Below, piece by piece: positions 1 to 9,300 of a stretch of DNA of 27,554 nucleotides. The notes under the pieces were generated by a model that was not told the DNA's origin, did no database searches, and saw nothing but the letters and a program-made list of their open reading frames with translations. Location: positions 1 through 27,554 of the forward strand of contig JASNJN010000236.1 in the NCBI GenBank assembly GCA_030180075.1, given 5' to 3'. Numbering within the stretch: position 1 is the first letter of the stretch; every line of letters begins with the position of its first letter. This stretch comes from Mikrocytos mackini (lineage: Eukaryota > Endomyxa > Ascetosporea > Mikrocytida > Mikrocytiidae). The position numbers and the translations under genes were made by a program.

Positions 1-275
1 TTTACTTTTCAAGGCTTTCGTATGCCAAACTAGAATCGGGAACTCTACTACTACGCGAAATGACGTCCATTGAATGCACCTATACGTTTTTAGAACATTC
101 CAACGCCGCCAAAACCCACCACGAAATCTTTAGTCATTTGCTTGAACATATAGACGACATTTTTAACTGCGTCTATTCGAACATTGATTCCGTAACTTTA
201 TTATTCAAACAAAAGTACATCCCAAAAGATAATATAAACAACAACAAAAACATACAACGAATTATAAAGGAAACG
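1..275 (+). repeat. Left arm of perfect inverted duplication
   Basis: These 275 bases are the exact reverse complement of 581-855, with no mismatch seen when read side by side. The arm repeats an internal piece of the secreted-protein gene lying on the minus strand at 299-1051, so the open frame from 60 to 401 on the plus strand is a copied fragment and not a separate gene. The match stops sharply at 275/581, after which the sequences differ completely. Lying at the very start of the window, it may be a fold-back assembly or amplification artefact, or a real inverted duplication cut by the window edge. Confidence 0.9.
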
Positions 276-298
276 TACACAGCTTGTTCTATTTTATT

Positions 299-1051
299 CT
301 ATTTCAATGAATTTAATTCCTCGTTATTTAAACTGCTTAATAAATTAAGAAGGAATACGAACGAAATTAGACTTGGCTTTTCATCAATTCTAACTATTTG
401 AGATCTACTGTATTTATAACTTGAATGTATGTCTTGTAACTTTCCTTCAAACTTAGATATCACTCTTTTTTCTGCAGCATTGCTCTTTATAATTACATTG
501 TCTTTTAAATAGAGAAGGTTCCCTAAGTTTATTATATGTTCACTTTGGAAGTCTGTGTTAATAAGCAATGAATAATTTAACGTTTCCTTTATAATTCGTT
601 GTATGTTTTTGTTGTTGTTTATATTATCTTTTGGGATGTACTTTTGTTTGAATAATAAAGTTACGGAATCAATGTTCGAATAGACGCAGTTAAAAATGTC
701 GTCTATATGTTCAAGCAAATGACTAAAGATTTCGTGGTGGGTTTTGGCGGCGTTGGAATGTTCTAAAAACGTATAGGTGCATTCAATGGACGTCATTTCG
801 CGTAGTAGTAGAGTTCCCGATTCTAGTTTGGCATACGAAAGCCTTGAAAAGTAAATATTGTACCCGGGGTTGTCGCTAATGATATCTGGTGTGTTATTAT
901 AGGCCCCCAAAATACTAAAGATGTAGTGGTTCAAAAGTTTATCGTTGTTTTGATTTTTAAATTTTTTGGATTTTTGGTTGTCAGAATTCTGTCTTACAGG
1001 CATAGTCGTAAGTAGAGCTATAAATAAAGCTGCGATGTGTTTATAACCCAT
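299..1051 (-). CDS. Putative secreted protein, 250 aa, unknown family
   Basis: An uninterrupted 250-codon frame starting with ATG at 1051. The first ~20 residues (MGYKHIAALFIALLTTMP) look like a signal peptide: a short charged start and a hydrophobic core, followed by a polar Asn/Gln/Lys-rich stretch. No transmembrane segment follows, so secretion or a vacuolar/ER location is inferred. The rest is rich in Asn, Ile, Leu, Lys and Ser, looks helical, and has only one obvious Cys pair region (the IECTYTF and FNCVYSN segments). I recognise no domain. The gene is divergent from SMC2, with 232 bp between start codons. Most of its central coding part is duplicated in inverse orientation at 1-275. Signal-peptide parasite effectors often look like this, but that is only an analogy. 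Confidence 0.7.
   Translation of the reverse strand: MGYKHIAALFIALLTTMPVRQNSDNQKSKKFKNQNNDKLLNHYIFSILGAYNNTPDIISDNPGYNIYFSRLSYAKLESGTLLLREMTSIECTYTFLEHSNAAKTHHEIFSHLLEHIDDIFNCVYSNIDSVTLLFKQKYIPKDNINNNKNIQRIIKETLNYSLLINTDFQSEHIINLGNLLYLKDNVIIKSNAAEKRVISKFEGKLQDIHSSYKYSRSQIVRIDEKPSLISFVFLLNLLSSLNNEELNSLK
581..855 (-). repeat. Right arm of perfect inverted duplication
   Basis: Exact reverse complement of 1-275, separated from it by a 305-bp spacer (276-580) that carries the 3' end of the gene. This arm lies inside the intact gene at 299-1051 and is therefore probably the original copy. Confidence 0.9.
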
Positions 1052-1283
1052 ATAAATAAAGATAACAGTGATATTAATATTGGTATATTAGATATAAAAC
1101 ACACTACCAATTTTATAAAATTTCATTTTAACTACTTCAGGTGGGGTAAGTTTTGTCCTTTATTAAAACCGGTTTAAATATCAAATCGTCTTTTAGAATG
1201 AGCATTCGAGGTTCGAATAGACGTCAGCATCCTTTAAATTTTACATAACCATACATTTCTTCAAATTTTATTTTTCAAAATTT
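1052..1283. promoter_or_regulatory. Divergent intergenic region, secreted protein / SMC2
   Basis: This 232-bp region between two start codons presumably contains both promoters. Near the SMC2 start there are two CAAATTTT/CAAAATTT blocks (1262-1270 and 1276-1283), resembling the AAATTT-containing leaders of other genes in the window. A GGTTCGAATAG string at 1210-1220 resembles a tRNA B box, but no tRNA can be folded around it. Confidence 0.45.
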
Positions 1284-1925
1284 ATGTTTTTAAAACAGAT
1301 CACCCTTGAAGGCTTCAAATCTTACGCAAAGAGAGTTACACTTGAAAATTTCGATCCACACTTCAACGCTATAACCGGATTGAATGGTACAGGGAAATCA
1401 AACATTCTAGATTCAATATGCTTTGTTCTCGGGTTGAGCAAAATGGCGAAAGTCCGAGTCCAGAACTTACAAGGACTAATATTCAAAGAGGGTCAGTCCG
1501 GGATAAATAGAGCTTCTGTCTCGCTTCTATTCGACAATTCAGACCCTAATTCGTCTCCACCAGGCTATGAATCGTTTAAAGAAATTTCCATCGCTCGTCA
1601 AGTAGCTATAGGTGGAAAGACAAAGTATCTAATAAACGGTTGTAACGCACAGCCTAATCGTGTGCAGAACTTATTCCAATCTATCCACCTTAACATCAAC
1701 AACCCCCATTTCATGATCATGCAGGGCCGAGTAGCCCAGGTGTTAAACATGAGCCCCAAAGCCATACTTGAAATGATTGAAGAGGTAGTGGGGACGCGAA
1801 TGTATGAGTTCAAAAAGCAAAATGCTAAGAAAGTGATAGACAAAAAAGAATCAAAACTTCTTGAAATAAACAACATTTTAGAAAAGGAAATTAGACCTAA
1901 ACTAAAAAAATTAGAGAAAGAACTN
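1284..1925 (+). CDS. SMC2: Condensin subunit SMC2, 5' part only
   Basis: The N-terminal 214 codons of an SMC ATPase whose usual length is about 1200. The P-loop GLNGTGKS is at residues 32-39, preceded by the SMC hallmark LEGFKSYA (8-15). The Q-loop/NNPHF segment with [14 protein letters not shown] spans about 143-156, and the [13 protein letters not shown] segment leading into the coiled coil is at 166-178. The block order and the NNPHF...QGR and GTRMYE strings match SMC2 rather than SMC1, 3 or 4. SMC2 pairs with SMC4 in condensin to compact mitotic chromosomes. The hinge, second coiled coil, signature motif and Walker B are missing because the frame ends at ambiguous bases (1925-1928), beyond which unrelated sequence begins. 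I take this as an assembly break and not a natural truncation. The ATG at 1284 gives the expected family start. Confidence 0.95.
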
Positions 1926-1928
1926 ANN
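1925..1928. other. Ambiguous bases at a probable misjoin
   Basis: Ns occur at 1925, 1927 and 1928. SMC2 coding sequence runs up to them on the plus strand, and an unrelated ATPase frame runs up to them on the minus strand. Neither continues past them, so two loci appear to have been joined here. Confidence 0.8.
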
Positions 1929-2218
1929 TGCTGTTTGGCTATTTGGCCCTGTGCTAAGAACTCAATGGCAGATAGAGTAACTGTTTTCCCTATACCAGAT
2001 TCTCCTCTCATAAATATTTTCTTTCCACCACTCATTAGTGACATATAGTGTCGAGTTTTATCAATGCATGATCCGGACTTGATTAAGTCTTCGAAAGAAA
2101 TGAGAATTGGGTTTGAGACGTTGGATATCTTTCTTGTGTTGAATTCATTAAAAGACTTTGCTAAAACAATCTCGTCTTGTTGATTGTTGAGAAGTGGATT
2201 TTGTTCAGATTTTAACAT
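1929..2218 (-). CDS. Partial P-loop ATPase, AAA-ATPase-like (PF09820-type)
   Basis: N-terminal fragment of about 96 codons from the ATG at 2218; the frame is open further upstream to about 2254 without another ATG. It contains ISFEDLIKSGSCIDKT, then a Walker A motif GESGIGKT, then TLSAIEFLAQG. The order 'I..G..xDKT - spacer - P-loop - L..lE/L' is that of the AAA-ATPase_like family (PF09820), common in Bacteroidetes and some eukaryotic parasites and fungi. That family usually has an RPRRFGKS P-loop, so this is a divergent member or a related STAND-type ATPase. The frame is cut at the Ns at 1928, so Walker B and any C-terminal nuclease-like domain cannot be seen. No function is assigned. Confidence 0.5.
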
Positions 2219-2808
2219 TTGGATTTGTATTCCGAAATCGGTAAATTTGTACAAGTCTTGTTTGTCTTATTTCTTATATGTATGTTATGGTGAAGTTCTT
2301 TCAAATACCAAGCTAGGTTAAAACTGTTACGGAAACACCTGTAGTGGATGGTACCTCGTTTCTAAAAGTTTTCAAATTCTAAATTTTAAAATTTTAAAAA
2401 GTAATCATCTACATCTCTTCCAAGACTATTCTAAATGGTATTTTCTTGCCGATAGTAATTTATCACTACATCATAACACTTATACTTCAAGAAGAATTCA
2501 CAAGGGCACTAATTTAACGACTCTACACTCATGAAAGAAAATCTTTTCAACAACTACGTCAAGGAGTTCAAACGATAAATGACATTCAGTACAACGGAGA
2601 ACATTATATTATGTAGCTAGTCCTCAAATCTATAGGGCATTTGCAATAACTACGTTCATTTTAACAATAATTACAATAATCTTAAATAGAGAGGACAATT
2701 GAATAAAGAAACGGGCAACACAGGTCCCATGGATCGAGTACAATATGTAATCCAGTATATAAATACACTATATAGGTACTACACACTAAACGTATGATAT
2801 ACCCTTAT

Positions 2809-2851
2809 ACTAGGTGTAATCACGATTAATAAGTGCGAAGCGTAGGCACAC
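2809..2851 (+). repeat. 43-bp direct repeat, copy 1
   Basis: Begins ACTAGGTGTAATCACGATTA and contains GCGAAGCGTAGGC. It matches 3309-3351 with two differences. The pair encloses about 457 bp of moderately less AT-rich sequence. Confidence 0.8.
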
Positions 2852-3248
2852 ATAAAAAATTTTTTTTAATTTTGTTTACTAATCAATCATTTTGATGTAA
2901 TTTCACTATTTTAAATAATATATTGTGAATATTTAAGAAAAATACAGCCTATTTTTAAATAAGGATATGCTTTTTATAGTTATCCATATAAATGTCGTAC
3001 CTTCGGTCTGCAGCTTGTTGGTTTGCCGCAGTACGTGGCTGGCTATGGAATTTTGAATTGTTGTACTTTTACCTTAAAATTTATAATATATAAAATTTGT
3101 AATTTATAATTCTTTTTATTTATAATTACTTACCTTTCACAAAAGTTGGTTGTTGGCTTCAAACAATCAGTTAAGCCAATTTCGTTAGACCTGCAAAAAC
3201 CCAATGGGAAAAGGTTTCTAACTTGGCAAGGACATGTTTGAAACCGTT

Positions 3249-3282
3249 GGATACCAGTTCTAATTTGTAACTTCTGGTATCC
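3249..3282. repeat. Short perfect hairpin
   Basis: GGATACCAG (3249-3257) and its exact complement CTGGTATCC (3274-3282) enclose a 16-base loop, inside the segment bounded by the 43-bp direct repeats. It could be the end structure of a small element. No function is assigned. Confidence 0.5.
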
Positions 3283-3308
3283 GACAATAAATAAATTTAA
3301 TAATTAAA

Positions 3309-3351
3309 ACTAGGTGTAATCACGATTAATAAATGCGAAGCGTAGGCGCAC
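3309..3351 (+). repeat. 43-bp direct repeat, copy 2
   Basis: Second copy of the 2809-2851 repeat in the same orientation, 500 bp downstream. The enclosed segment could be a small mobile element, a tandem unit or the product of a local duplication. No transposase or tRNA-derived head is seen. Confidence 0.8.
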
Positions 3352-3489
3352 CTATATATGTAACCATCGTTTATTTATAAATAAAGGCAAATGAAATATC
3401 AGATTTGATCAATTAATAAAGAAAACTCTGTTTGCCTGAAAACTCTCTGTAATCTCTCAAATAGTCTTTATGTTTAATCTTTCAATAAA

Positions 3490-3725
3490 TGAGTTGTTTT
3501 GTATCAAAATGTGTCCTCTCAAATTTTTTTACCAGTTTTATATGGCATAGTTATTTTCATAAATTCAACCTTGGACGTGAAAACTCCAACATTCCATACC
3601 AATGACACAATAAATTTAATTCTGTAAAAGACCAGAAATAAAATAAGCAAAATATTTATGATAAATTCTAATTTGAAAAAGCACCCAAAAATTTTTAAGG
3701 ACTCATTTTGATACAAAACAACTCA
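3490..3725. mobile_element. MITE-like inverted-repeat element, 236 bp
   Basis: Terminal inverted repeats of 28 bp, at 3490-3517 (TGAGTTGTTTTGTATCAAAA...) and 3698-3725, match at 27 of 28 positions; weaker complementarity continues inward. The interior has no coding capacity. Size and structure fit a non-autonomous miniature inverted-repeat transposable element. No convincing target-site duplication is visible, so the family is not assigned. High end identity implies either relative youth or constraint. Confidence 0.6.
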
Positions 3726-4138
3726 AATACTTCAATATACTCATTTTGGTATATTATAAATGGTATTTACGTAATAATTTTAGAGTTTGTATTAAAAAAT
3801 AATGTTGTTTTCTTATAGATAAGAGAACATTTTATTATATGTTTGAAAATAAAAAATTTTGTATGGGAAAATTTTTGATTTTTTAAATTACAATACATTG
3901 GTATTTAATCATTTTTCTAATGCCAAATCTGAAAATATAATATCTTTTTAAAAATATCCGTGACTTTTAGTTTTGTACCAAAGTGTTAAAATATGGAAGA
4001 AAAACAAATATTATGGTTTTATCAACTAAAAAATCATTAAATTGGGGGAAAGATTAAATTATAACGTTTATATACATGTATTTATTTTCATTTAATATTT
4101 CGCATGAATAAAACATCCATTAAGTTTTGCTGAAATTC

Positions 4139-4159
4139 GTTGTGTGTGTGTGTGTGTGT
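4139..4159. repeat. GT dinucleotide microsatellite
   Basis: About ten uninterrupted GT units in the gene-free region. Confidence 0.9.
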
Positions 4160-4453
4160 TTTAACGATGTACAGAATTTTTATTATAATTTTTTGAAGGG
4201 GCCGCCAGGCACCCTTCTTAAAAATAAAAAATCTTAAATTTTGGTGAAAAAACGACAAAAGTCCACCCAGAGCTCCCAAAAACGCTCCAAGTTTACAGGG
4301 GATTTATATTTTTGGCTTTAAAGATTGTTTATTGTATTTGCAATATCAGATAATACATATTAAAAAAATTTCCTGTAAAATATGAAAAGCCATTTCTTTT
4401 AATTACCCTATTAAACTCTTATTGTTATAAGCTGTCAATTGCTGTGTGTATTG

Positions 4454-5158
4454 TATATATGATGGACTAAGAATCAAAAGAGCGCAAAGGGCATATTTGC
4501 CATTCTCGAAAAAATAAATATTGGAAAATCATGACGATATTTATAAAATATTCCATAAATGTGATTTTATAAATTACATATAGTATATCTTTAATAGACT
4601 TTCTAATTTACCGATAACGATAATTTTCGATAATTACAAAACTGGTGAGTTATTTATTAGAATTTGGTCAAAATATTTTTAAATATTTTATAGTGTAGAT
4701 TGGACTTTATATTTAATATAAAATTATTTTGGTAAACTTTTGTCACATTTTGACCTATTTCAGACCACTATAGTTTTTGCAAAAACACAAAAATTGACGA
4801 AATACCGGTAATTTAGAAACTCTAACCTTTATTGATGTCCAAAAGATAAAAACATCTAAAGCCTTAAGGATAATATATTCGCATATCGATAATTCGATGA
4901 AATTAATAAATACGTGGATGAATCCGTAATCATGAAAAATCTAAAGAGCACATAAAATAACCTCGGAGGAATTTTGAATTTTTTAAATTTTCATTTTATA
5001 TATTGTAAGCACGAAATTTTTGATTTTCTATACAAATATTACAACCAGATCTAAAATAAGCTGGAAATGGTTATTTTTATATAATTTCTAAAGATTATTT
5101 TCTAAAAAGCGCGTAGAATATTTTTTGCGCTCCATTGATTCTATGCGCCTCATATATA
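4454..5158. mobile_element. Decayed ~705-bp element with 35-bp degenerate TIRs
   Basis: 4454-4488 and the reverse complement of 5124-5158 agree at 28 of 35 positions, starting TATATATGA and ending AGCGCAAA. The interior has no open frame. The structure suggests an old non-autonomous DNA transposon. An additional small hairpin (GCGCGTAGAAT / ATTCTATGCGC) sits within the right end. There is no clear target-site duplication, so the true boundaries may lie a few bases away. Confidence 0.45.
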
Positions 5159-6149
5159 TGTGGTAGCCGTTGATATATAGATGGCTTAACTCACCATAGT
5201 GCAAAGTAAAGCTTTTAAAGGAAAGGTTTGTTTTTTGCGTCGGTATGAACTTCTGCTTGAGTTATTATTTCGGCCTATCCAGGGTTGCGTTTATGACATG
5301 CCATGGATTTTAACCGATATAAACCGGATTAAACCATGTCAAAAACTTCAAAAATTTATATTTGAAAATATTTTAAAAATTCCAAAAATAATCTTAGTTG
5401 GAATTACTTAACGTAATCTCAGGAGATTAGAAATAAAATATTTCTTGAAAAATCAAAAATCTCCAAAATCTCCAAAATCAAAGTAATAAAATATTAAAAT
5501 AAAAATTTGCTAAAATCGTAAATTTTATCCCCAAAATCTGTCAAAAATTAGTTCCTACCAAATTTTGGTTTATGCCGGGTAAAACGTCAAAAAAGTTTAT
5601 GACATGACAGTAATATCCGATTTTTACCAGGGTGGTAATAACCAGGTGGTTTTTACCTTATAGTCCTCGACCTATCCCATAATACATTATAATAAGTGCG
5701 AGGAATGTGTTATGGAATAATTATTCTTTCTGTGGCGGGCTGTAAGTTATTTATTATTTAAAATTAAAAAACGTATATTATAGAATTTTTTGCTCTTTTC
5801 TACAGCTGTATTATTTTCTGGAAACGTGAAATATGTGTTTTCATGTGAAAACACGCCAACCGTAGCGATAACATAATAATTTTGACAAAGGGGCCGCAAT
5901 GGAGAAGAGATAAAATTTTGGCCAGCCAAATATCTATCCAACATGTACAAATAGAAATAAAATATGTAACAATTACATCATTGCAAAAATATTAAAATAA
6001 ATATTAATTCATAACACCCCAAAATAATAATATTGAGAATAATAAAACATTTAATTTTTTCAAAATTAAAAGAGATGTCTAACCTTTGTCTAGTCCGCTT
6101 TCCAGCCCAAAAGTGGACTGCCCTAAATTTTCTCCACTTTCGCCACAAA

Positions 6150-6257
6150 TAGTGTTCGAAAAACGGTTAACCGAAATATCCGGAAAACGGATATTTTTAT
6201 AGCAAACGGTCCCCGGTTTTTGAGATATCAAAATTTCCTATATAAAGCGGTTAACCG
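6150..6257. repeat. Repeated CGGTTAACCG palindromes, hAT-like subterminal sequence
   Basis: The perfect palindrome CGGTTAACCG occurs at 6164-6173 and again at 6248-6257, embedded in ATCCGGAAAACGGATATT-type sequence and preceded by TAGTGTTCGAAAAACGG. Clusters of AACGGTTAACCG behind a (T/C)AGTGTT-like end are typical of hAT (Ac-like) termini. No matching opposite end or 8-bp duplication was found, so this is at most a terminal fragment. Confidence 0.35.
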
Positions 6258-6759
6258 GAAGATTTCGAATATCGAATAGTTCGAGAAATACGGATATTGT
6301 TTTGATATCACCCAGATGAATTTTTTATTTTTAGAAAATTTTGTAAGAATTTTTTTTTATATATATAATAGGTCGATATTTGTATTTTTTAATAACCAAA
6401 GGTTGTTTTGGTTATTTCTTCAAGAGCATAAATGACAAAATTTTCATGATTTTGCACTCGTTGAAAACTTATAAATTTTATGACCAGAGGTTCTAAATTT
6501 GTTCTAACACTTCTGTTTAAAGCCATATTATACCTGGAATATCGAACCAAGATTTTTCGTTGGAATATTTTCGATAAAATAAATTTTATCCGAGTGTAAA
6601 TCTTACGAAAAAAATTATTTTCCAACTTTTGATAAATGAATTTCTATGCTATTTTAGCACTTAATTAATACTTATTNGGTAAAGTTCACATAATTTATGC
6701 ACAATCGGGTGATTATTGAGTCATTTNCCGAAAAATAATTTTNGGAAAATCNTCGAAAA

Positions 6760-6828
6760 TGGGTGTTTTTTGTAAATCTTACGTGTGTAAATCTTAGAAA
6801 ATTTGTAAAATTTATCGAGGTTTGACTG
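6760..6828. mobile_element. Pogo/Tigger-like transposon terminus (fragment)
   Basis: The sequence ends in TTATCGAGGTTTGACTG followed by TA (6829-6830). Read from the other strand this is TA-CAGTCAAACCTCGATAA, which closely resembles the termini of pogo/Tigger Tc1-mariner elements inserted at TA. Inside it the motif GTAAATCTTA is repeated (near 6774 and 6786) and recurs near 6595. No opposite end or transposase frame is recognisable, so it is a fragment or heavily deleted copy. Confidence 0.45.
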
Positions 6829-6947
6829 TAATATGTAGGGCAACCCATTTATTGCGCAATAAAAATATATTATTTACACTAACGTTTTTTATTTTTGTAC
6901 ATAATTTGCAGTAAAAACTGGTTGAATATTTAATTATCAAACCACTA

Positions 6948-9217
6948 CAGTGAACTTTGACGGATTAGTCAAATTGAAGCTTTAGTTGCTCCAAGTTTGG
7001 TCGATTTTAACGGGTAAGGAGCTAATTTATTGAAAATTATTTCAGAATATTTTAATAATTATTGAATAAGATGTTTTGAAAATCATCTTACGTTGTTTAA
7101 AACAACTAAATAGCATCTTATATGACGATAATATCGCGATTTCTCAAGAATTAAAAATTACCAAACTTTAAGTTTTGGTCAAAATGCAACAATTTCAAAA
7201 TCATTAAAATCGCTTTATATATTTTAAATTTGAAATCTAAACAAAATAGATAACCTTATAAAATATTGTTATTACTAATCTCGTCATAGATTATAAACAC
7301 ACACTTTGTTTTTAAAAATTTGTAAATGTTCGATGTAAACTGTCAGAAAATATCATAAATACTATATTTACATTGATGTGCGGAGAAAAGTTTCCAACGA
7401 CGTCTTTATTACTTAAGAGTCTTGAAAACTACCCCTTTTCTTAAAACACTCCATTCGTGTCATAAAACCGGGAAGACGATGCTATAAGGTAGACGCCTAC
7501 CCTATAAAATAGAAATACATAAACATATATTAAAAGCATAAAGAATGACGAAAAAGCTTTACATGAGCATAATTTTTCAAAACAGACATTATTTATATAT
7601 TGATTTTATTTGAAAAGCGCAAATTCAAAACATATTGCGCTAATTATTAAAAAAATGTGTATTAATAGGATATTGATTCTGAGGTTTAAATTGATTTTAA
7701 AGTTTTATAATCTATAAATCGATTTTTGTTTAAAATTTACATTAAAATAATTAACAAAACATTTTGCTAATGTTATTAATGCCATAAAAAGTAAAGGTTG
7801 CCTTTTATTGTATTTTAAAAGTTATATTATTCTACTTTTAAAATTTTAAACATTAAATAGAAATGTTTGTTTTATTAATTAAACTTACAACGATACACTA
7901 ACCCTCATACTATTTTTGATTCTAAATTTTCTCTTTGTTTCCGTGTAATAATGTAAAATACATAATTTTGAATACAAAATTATATTTTATGAATTCACAA
8001 CGTTAATTATTTTATGAATATATTTTTTATTAAATTATTTTTTTTAATAAAATTAAAAATCATTAACCCCACAAATATTTACAAAAGATTTATATTTTAT
8101 TATTTAATTAAAATTGATTTGTGTTTGGTTATATTATATTTTCATACGATAATTTTCTAGTAAATTTAATTTTCAATACCATAGGGAATATTTATTTATT
8201 TTATAATAAGGTGATTTATAAATTCAAATTATATATTGTTTTCCTTGATCGACGGCACATATCACATTAAATCAACTTTAACCATAAGAATGAGAATACT
8301 CAATATCAATCCTATTATTGGGATATTTCTTACGATAAAATAACCTCAGGATTTTATTTTGTCAAAACAAAATTCATTCCAATGCTCTTAACTTTGCAAC
8401 ATCTGAATTTAAATAAAATTATATTCATAACCAAAACTTAGAGAATAAAGTTTATGCAATTGTATGTATTTCAATTTTACAGAAAATTAATGTTTAAAAA
8501 TTTATTTAGCTTGATATGAAATTGAACATTATTTTTTATTATATCTGGAATTTTTAATTTAAAGGTTTTTCAGAAACCTAATACAGCGTTTAACCTTATG
8601 TGTTAATATAAGCCGATAACAAATTTTGAAATAAATATATTATGCTGTTAAACAGTTTGATAAATGGAATAACACCATGTAAAGGATTTATATTCTTAGT
8701 GTAAAACTTATAAATTTAAAAAATGTTAAATGGCTGGAATGTTATCTGTGGTATTACATTTATCTACTCTAATATCGAATAGTTGATAACTGATATTGAT
8801 TAAATCGTGTTTTAAACCTCAAACGTATTCATTCATTTTAACTATTTAATAACATCGTTAATTATTATATAAATTACTGTTTAATTATAACTTAATAAAA
8901 TATTTAGAAATAATTAAATATATTAACGAAATTTGTCATATAAACTATAGTTATCGATATTCAAGCAACAACACTTGATTTAATCATGGAAACACATGAT
9001 AAACGGGAATGTTTTATGGAAAATAATATCCCAAGATTTTATTAAACTACTATTATTGAGAGAAGTATTAACTTCGCGAACCGTTGCAAAAATGTACTCG
9101 ACGAGGTTGTTTTTTACAAATAGTATATTGATGTAATTTTAACCGCTTTAGTCACTATAAGTTTAGTCGGTTATTTGTATATCTGGACAAAATCGACCAA
9201 TCCTTCAATGTTTACTG
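6948..9217. mobile_element. Possible decayed Tc1/mariner-like element, TA-flanked
   Basis: The left end CAGTGAACTTTGACGGATTA (from 6948) matches the reverse complement of the right end (CAATGTTTACTG, ending 9217) at 22 of the first 28 positions. Both ends are flanked by TA (6946-6947 and 9218-9219), as expected for Tc1/mariner/pogo insertion. A second motif, CTTTAGT..CT..AAGTTT.GTCG, occurs near both ends but in the same orientation. The 2.27-kb interior is extremely AT-rich and has no transposase frame, so the element is old, or the match is chance in low-complexity DNA. Confidence 0.35.
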
Positions 9218-9300
9218 TATGGTAATATACTCAGAATCAAAATATACAACGACTAAGTAATATACATCCGAAACCACACATCATGGATATAGTATGATTA

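Larger units (their letters stand above)
2219..9300. other. Gene desert with decayed DNA-transposon remnants
   Basis: About 7 kb of strongly AT-rich sequence with no credible coding frame; the few open frames are under 80 codons and of low complexity. It contains several repeat signatures listed separately. It also has small imperfect hairpins, for example 11-bp arms at 5678-5688/5705-5715, and ambiguous bases at 6677, 6727, 6743 and 6752. I see no RNA gene. Confidence 0.75.

Noticed and set aside
60-401. Plus-strand 113-codon frame starting MTSIECTYTF
   Set aside because: It is the inverted copy of an internal part of the minus-strand gene at 299-1051 and loses homology at 275; it is not an independent gene.
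1140-1230. tRNA-like B box (GGTTCGAATAG) upstream of SMC2
   Set aside because: No A box at the right distance and no cloverleaf or acceptor stem pairing could be found.
2809-3351. CRISPR-like array or LTR pair from the 43-bp direct repeats
   Set aside because: There are only two copies 500 bp apart, in a eukaryotic context, without TG...CA ends, primer-binding site or coding capacity.
6389-6625. 78-codon minus-strand frame in the desert as a transposase fragment
   Set aside because: It has no recognisable DDE, HTH or zinc-binding pattern; composition matches the surrounding AT-rich DNA.
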